Assembly: GCA_963556145.1 (NCBI GenBank)
Contig: OY744472.1
Coordinates: 3,720,001-3,784,000, forward strand
Reading direction: 5' to 3'
Source: Hygrocybe punicea
Taxonomy: Eukaryota; Basidiomycota; Agaricomycetes; Agaricales; Hygrophoraceae
DNA length: 64,000 bases
The position numbers were made by a program, and so were the translations under genes. This document shows positions 59,252 to 64,000 of the stretch, in pieces (position 1 is the stretch's first letter; the number at the start of each line of letters is the position of its first letter). The notes under the pieces were generated by a model. It saw only the letters and a list, made by a program, of their open reading frames with translations, searched no databases and was not told where the DNA came from.

Positions 59252-61536
59252 TGCAGCAGGTGCTGCGAGCCCCTAGGACCCCAAGGACCGTTAGATAGTC
59301 TTTCCCTTTCCTGTTAGTAGCTTAGTCATCCATCTCAGGGTTTTCCCTTGCTTCCCCCTCCCCGCTGCGACTCCTCCTGAGTCCTCCCTCTGAGACCAGG
59401 AGATTCCCTCTCCAATGTGGTGATGAGAGAGATTCAAGCCACGCACCCGTAGGACCAGATCTCGACAAGATCAAAAGACAAAATTTCGAATATTGAAGGA
59501 ATTCAACCAGGAACCCAACAGGACATGCAAACGAAGTGCGAAAACACAACAGGACCGACACTCTCCCCTTGCCCATCTCATTTATCATTGATATCCGTTA
59601 TCTTTTGTTTCTCGTTCTGTTTTATTTCGTTACCTCCAAATTTGGTCTCACTTTTTTCACGCGCCTGAATTATCTCTTATCCCCGACCACTTCTTTGTTC
59701 ATACGGCTTAAACATCTACAGACTACGCCATGGCGCCCAAAACACGAAACCCCAAGACCAAGAAGACCGAAAAGGAACTCCATGCCGAACGCAACGCGCG
59801 GATACTCAAACTATGACAACGGTTAGCAGCAGAATGCGAGGAAGAAGAGAAAAATGCAGAGAAAAAGGTGAAGGAAAAGAAGAGACAGAAAGAAAAACAG
59901 GCACGGCAAGTGCTCCATCGAGCAACGGAAGGTACCCACCTCAAATTGACGGCTCAGGACTCACAACAGGCAGAAAACATGCGGCCAACAATGGGCGCGA
60001 TGCCATTCGCGTCCCCCAAGCTACCAACCGCCTCACAAGTCCCTGCAACATCCATGGCACCCCCGTCTGCCACGTCTCAAGCCCCAACGCCGTCCGCATG
60101 CACATCCAACATGCCACCATCGTCCAATGCGACCGCCATGTCACCACATGCCAAAACGCTGCCGCCGCCGTGTATGCAACCAACGGCACCCCAAAACGCA
60201 ACAGGGCTACCCAGAACGCCCCACTCACAGCCCCATCGTCCAGCCCTGTCGCCGTTGACCCAAGGACAGTCAACGCAAGCAACCGCGTACGCAAACGAGC
60301 CCCAGTCCAGCCCAGCCGCTGCTGCCACGTCATCACCAGCCCCCACGCGTCGAGAAATGCCCCACATCCCAACGTCGACCCCTGACACGTCGATACCAGC
60401 CAGACCACGGCCCCAAGACCCAACGCAGCGGTCCAATGCGTCGATATCAGCCCAAACGCCACCACCTTCGTCTGCACCACCAGGGACACCCCAGAACGCG
60501 TCAACCACGCCCCGAAATGACACGCGAACGCGAACGCAGACACCCCATACCCATTACGCGCCCCGAGACACATCGCAAATGGCCCCACGGACACCAGGTA
60601 CCCCGCAGATGCCCCAAAACACGTCGCAAATGCGAACAGAGACGCCCCAGGCTCCCTACACGCCCCAAAATGCGCCAGGAGTGGCCCCACAGACACCCCA
60701 TACCCCAACGAAACCCCAAAACGTGTCACAAACGCACCCCTCAACGTGAGATACCACCCCCCCAAGTGCTACCATCGGCCCCCATTTTCATATCTCAACT
60801 TAGTATATATGAACGAGATTTTTCTGACCTATGTACAGGTGCTCGACCGTGGAGCAGCACCCGCCGCCGCAATCGTCGCCTTTTACCCCAATGTCGCGCC
60901 CGTTGCCCTTTCCCAAACCCAGCCATTCAGCACCCCCGCCAACCAGTTCCCACCGAAATTATCCCACCCATCCTACCACCCCCACGACTTGTCAACACAG
61001 GTACCCAAACGATAGAAGAGGAACCACCACCCCAGCACTACAAACCAGCTCGAACCGGCTTCGCATTTGCCCTCAACAAGGCTCTCCCAGAGGATATGTC
61101 CCGTATTTGCTAGATCGCTGAACTTGCCTGGGGATCGGAAGAAGACCCATGATTTTACAGTCTCCTCGACCTCTCCCCGAACCACAAGACCTTTTTAGGG
61201 GTGCTCACTGAGATGATGCATCCTTTGTGTGGCAACCCCAATCCGGTTTTTGGGCCTGCGCTAGCCCCAGTGATAGTGAGGATAGTAGATGATTGGGTAG
61301 AGTTTTGTGGAGGATATGGATGAGTCAGAGGCAGGAGATGTGTGCGAGGGCGCACACCATTTCGGAGGGGGGTACCTGCAGCAGGTGCTGCGAGCCCCTA
61401 GGACCCCGAGGACCGTTAGATAGTCTTTCCCTTTCCTGTTAGTAGCTTAGTCATCCATCTCAGGGTTTTCCCTTGCTTCCCCCTCCCCGCTGCGACTCCT
61501 CCTGAGTCTTCCCTCTGAGACCAGGAGCCCTCTCCA
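59252..61536 (+). mobile_element. Short-LTR (TRIM-like) retroelement with one ORF
   Basis: Direct repeats 59252-59414 (163 bp) and 61377-61536 (160 bp) both start TGCAGCAGGTGCTGCGAG and end CCCTCTCCA. They differ at few bases plus a 3-bp indel. Downstream of the left LTR, TGGTGATGAGAGAGATTC could be a primer-binding site. GGAGGGGGGTACC directly before the right LTR is a polypurine tract. TSD is ATGT (59248-59251) and ACGT (61537-61540), differing at one CpG. The size of 2285 bp leaves no room for a polymerase. It interrupts the minus-strand gene at 57498-62873. Confidence 0.78.
59730..60749 (+). pseudogene. ORF of the short-LTR element (Lys-rich then Thr/Pro-rich)
   Basis: Starts MAPKTRNPKTKKTEKELHAE. 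A TGA at 59814-59816 interrupts it, where CGA (Arg) would restore a charged helix (AERNARILKL, then QRLAAECEEEEKNAEKKVKE). The rest is Pro/Thr/Ser/Gln-rich with short repeats (TPQAPYTPQN, APRTPGTPQMPQN) to 60749. Further pieces at 60980-61110 (LVNTGTQTIEEEPPPQHYKP) may be a continuation with more stops. It has a Gag-like charge pattern, but no Gag domain is recognisable. Confidence 0.5.
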
Positions 61537-61633
61537 ACGTGTGTGGAAGGGGGAAACATTTGGATTCAAGTGAAAAATAGGCCAGGGCTCGTGCCAGCAA
61601 TTCCTGAGCAACCACAAAGAGAGCAGTTTCAAG

Positions 61634-62565
61634 TAGGGATGACCACGGGTCTTGAACGGGTCGGCTCGGCTGACACCGCACCCGTACCCGTGAACACCTT
61701 ACTTGGGGCGGTTTTGACCCGCACCGCACCCGAACATCCACGGGTCACGACGGTACACCTTACCTGTGGTGTACCGTCGCGTCCCGCTGTCCACCACAGC
61801 CCCCATTCCGCTCTGCAACCTCGCAGATGCAGCGCCAGCGTCAATTGACGCGACGTGCTTGTCCGCGAGGTGATCAACATGGGGAATGAGGGGGGCATGT
61901 GCCGTCGGACGCGTTGTAGCGCGTCTGCGAGGTGGACAAGAGGGGGAAAAGAGGGGGACGCGTCGCCGTCGTCGCTGTTGCATGTCCGCAAGGTGGACGA
62001 AGGGGGACGTGTCATTGTTGCGTGTCCGCGAGGTGGACAAAGGCCCGGGCCGGGGGACGCGTTGGTGTTGTTGTTGCGTGTCCGCGAGGTGGACGAGAGG
62101 GGCACGCGTTGTTGTTGTTGCGTGTCCGCGAGGTGGACGAGAGGGTGACGCATTGTTGTTGTTGCGTGTCCGCGAGGTGGACGAGAGGGCGACGTGTCGT
62201 TGTTGTTGCGTGCTGTTGCCCCATGCTGTTGTTGTTGTTGTCATAGCGTAGTTAGCTACAGTTCATTACTTGATCAGAAATTGAGACTTACCTAGGCCGG
62301 GAAGTGGGAGCACCACCCCCCGGCCGCTTCCCTGCTCCTTCCTTTGACTGTTCCGGTCGGTCGTCTGGTCACCGTGCGCTTGCTCGCCCTTGGTCGTATC
62401 CGTCGAGGTGGTTGTGGTGGTTGTGTGATGAACCCGTGACACACCGCCAAACCGTGGGTACGGGTCACGGTATGGTCACGGGTGACGAAACCAAACACCC
62501 TACCTGTACCCGCGCAACCCGTTTTGGTTATACCGCGGGTTGACCCAAACCTGTGGTCATCCCTA
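61634..62565. mobile_element. Non-autonomous hAT element, GGGTAC subterminal type
   Basis: 932 bp with ends TAGGGATGACCACGGGT and ACCTGTGGTCATCCCTA. The perfect 8-bp TSD is GTTTCAAG (61626-61633; 62566-62573). Subterminal words are ACCCGTACCCGTG and CGGGTCACGG. The interior has GCGTCAATTGACGC at 61838 and a minisatellite at 61925-62215. A minus-strand splice-donor-like AGGTAAGTC lies near 62290, beside a CACCACCCCCCGGCC stretch. Removing it restores the minus-strand gene frame as WHDLETALFVVAQE. Confidence 0.9.
61925..62215. repeat. Minisatellite of about 45-55 bp units inside the hAT element
   Basis: About six units of GCGTGTCCGCGAGGTGGACG, then AGAGGG and GTTGTTGTTG. Later units are the most regular. 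The first unit grades into the CAATTG palindrome module at 61838, which is also followed by TGTCCGCGAGGTG. Confidence 0.8.
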
Positions 62566-62873
62566 GTTTCAAGATCATGCCATTTTTGTTGGACAGCAAC
62601 TGATAATTGGAAGCAAATACCGACATGTTCAATAGGTAGCGACTTGTAATTACAAACTAGATGCTGTATTAGTGGATGATCCCATCAGACTGAACAGGGC
62701 ACAAATGGGAGCTGTATAAAGTCATTGCAAGCCCAGTTCGTCTTATAGGTCCATTCTGGAGATGGATTGTCGCAGCCGAAGTTGTGGGAACTGGGGAAGG
62801 CAGCTAAGGGACCTGTGTTTGGGGAGGTGATCACAAAGTTATCGAGGAGGAAGGTTTTGACGGTCGACTCCAT

Positions 62874-63410
62874 CTGACAGCACTTTTTGAGTTAATAGAA
62901 TAGGTGCAAAAAAAATGGTACATACAGATACGGATGCCAAGGAGGGAAGGATCGGTTGATGTAAGATGGAGCCCAAGGATGAGAAATGATGGAACACCAA
63001 GCTCGCTGGGACTTCGTATAGGTGAATGAGATTTGATTGACTGATGGCAGCACCCAAGCCAAGGCTGAAGGGAGTCTGGAGCTCACTGATAGCTTGTATG
63101 AGCCAGCGAGTGCAGAACGAGGGAATGTCTGAGCCGAGAGGGCCTGGAGCTCACTGGTACATTGTACGGGCGAACAAGAACATAGTAAGCATGCCCAAAC
63201 GAAGATTTGCCTGGAGCCCGCGTGTACTTTGCATGGGTGAATGAGGATGGAACGAGGGAGAGTCTGAGCCAAGAGCTCGCTGGTACTTTGTATGGGGGAA
63301 CAATGAGTCTCTAGGAATACTCACCAGTACTTTGTACAGGTGAGCAATGACAAACAGTAAATACAAAATAATTATATATGTGACAAATTGCCTTTGTTGG
63401 ACGATTAACA
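62874..63410. other. Unresolved; possible upstream exons and degenerate repeats
   Basis: Minus frames near 62940-63030 may be an upstream exon of the gene at 57498-62873, but they match no motif I know. From 63070 to 63340 the words TGGAGCTCACTGGTAC, TTTGTATGG and GTGAATGAG recur about every 95-110 bp, a degenerate tandem repeat. Confidence 0.35.
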
Positions 63411-64000
63411 GCGGTTTAGCCGTTGCCACAACGGTCCAGTCTGGCTAATAAGCCATATATGGGTTAGCCATTGTTAGCCATAGCTGAGCCGAGTCGAAAC
63501 CAGCGGTGGCAGACCAGGCACGTAACAATGAAGGCGATGAAGATAATGTGGACAGTCACCCACAGTGATGGCATGGTCAACAGCATCATCATCGTCGAGA
63601 TATCGCTATTGCCACCGCCATTGCTACCATCCTCACGCAACTTGACAATGAGGCCAATCTGGATGGCAACAATGATGAAGGAGGTGCTGGGGATGTCTGA
63701 GATGACATCCCCATTTGCTTTAATCATGGTGGAATGTGGGCAGGGCCATGGGGAGCCCTTAATGGTACAGGTAAGTACCCACCTCCCTCCTGCTTTTTCC
63801 CCACATACTTACCCCTTCCCACCTCTCGTTTGCGGCCAGGAATCCTATGACATCCCCACTGGTTTTATTTATGGTGGAATGTGGGGAGGGCCATGGGGGG
63901 CCCCGAGGGTGTAGGTAAGTACCCCCCTTCATTCTGGTTTTTCCCCCATGTACTAACCCTTCCTGCTGCTCGTTCTGGGCCGGGGACCTTCTTCTATCCA
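63411..64000 (+). mobile_element. Element fragment related to the arms of the 14-18 kb palindrome
   Basis: After TAGCCGTTGCCAC, GGCTAATAAGCC and TAGCCATAGCTGAGCCGAG words (63418-63500), the sequence follows the palindrome arm from GTCGAAACCAGCGG (63494 against 15570). It continues through GAGATAT.G, CCACCATCCTC, the CCCCAT...GTT/GCTTTAAT region and CAGGT(A/G)AGTACCC to the window edge. Identity is moderate. The second half seems to repeat the block with ATCCC, GGTGGAATGTGGG and GGTAAGTACCC (63680-63780; 63850-63920). It is cut by the window end. Confidence 0.65.

Larger units (their letters stand above)
57498..62873 (-). pseudogene. Large Agaricomycete family gene of unknown function, split by an LTR element and a hAT element
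   Basis: Minus strand. The 5' exon at 62873 reads MESTVKTFLLDNFVITSPN and SPEWTYKTNWACNDFIQLPF, with TGA at 62687-62685, then IEHVGICFQLSVAVQQKWHD. The hAT element 61634-62565 interrupts. The frame resumes ETALFVVAQELLARALAYFS, ESKCFPLPH; the LTR element 59252-61536 interrupts; then TYGYHCLHTCEHAARKYAMT, AFIPLMAWCSMGISFFI and WEEKPVEHMRYNAFDREWDI. A one-base loss near 58419 shifts the frame to PDAPDNEDPFGNDDYDGEYN. It continues through DWDDTTYFEGPTPL, VTAIQCLCSCRDITEAVQYL, SLGVCPIGYQPDAADYATYE and GGIVWRLAMEFIGP to the stop at 57498. The family is multicopy in Agaricomycetes as I recall it; its function is unknown. Exons upstream of 62873 are not resolved. Confidence 0.7.

Noticed and set aside
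63044..63429. Short frames near the right edge as exons of the 57498-62873 gene
   Set aside because: They coincide with a degenerate tandem repeat and show no family motif.

Overview
The window looks like a transposon-rich tract from a mushroom-forming basidiomycete (Agaricomycete). Genes are split by many short GT-AG introns (about 50-60 nt). The element mix is typical of that group: a Plavaka transposase, a tnp2-type CACTA transposase, two hAT transposases, a Tc1/mariner transposase, a Crypton-like tyrosine recombinase and Ty3/gypsy-type LTR pieces. Several agaricomycete-specific families of unknown function are also present. I found no tRNA, rRNA or CRISPR. The genus cannot be told from the sequence. 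Family assignments are from memory of family motifs, not from a database search.

Layout. 0-6 kb: a nearly intact Plavaka transposase (5' end outside the window), then a DUF6532-like gene with one premature stop. 6.4-7.9 kb: an intact mitochondrial carrier on the minus strand, the only convincing ordinary host gene. 9.8-14 kb: a decayed Crypton-like recombinase facing a SAP-motif gene. 14.1-18.1 kb: three transposons nested in each other, including a 3.6 kb palindromic element with a 100-N gap at its centre. 18.2-24.5 kb: a palindromic MITE, a gag-only LTR element, an inverted LTR fragment and a Tc1/mariner pseudogene. 24.6-28.3 kb: a minus-strand gene split by a hAT element that itself carries a second hAT element. 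28.4-34.9 kb: minisatellites, palindromes and low-complexity DNA with one gene remnant. 35-39.5 kb: a hAT transposase and a decayed casein kinase I gene. 39.8-45.7 kb: a tnp2 transposase split by two solo LTRs. 45.9-50.7 kb: a coiled-coil gene of unknown function split by two more solo LTRs. 51.6-57.5 kb: a hAT terminus and a second hAT transposase. 57.5-62.9 kb: a minus-strand gene split by a short-LTR retroelement and another hAT element. 63.4-64 kb: part of an element related to the palindrome at 14-18 kb.

The most useful result is that ten insertions can be resolved to the base from terminal motifs plus target-site duplications (TSDs). For six of them the interrupted reading frame closes exactly when the insert and one TSD copy are removed. 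The four imperfect TSDs each differ only at a CpG/TpG/CpA site, and 11 of the 12 premature stops I noted are TGA. Both point to cytosine deamination at CpG, as expected for methylated transposons. The non-autonomous hAT elements fall into types distinguished by the hexamer repeated near their ends, and several share an internal palindromic module.
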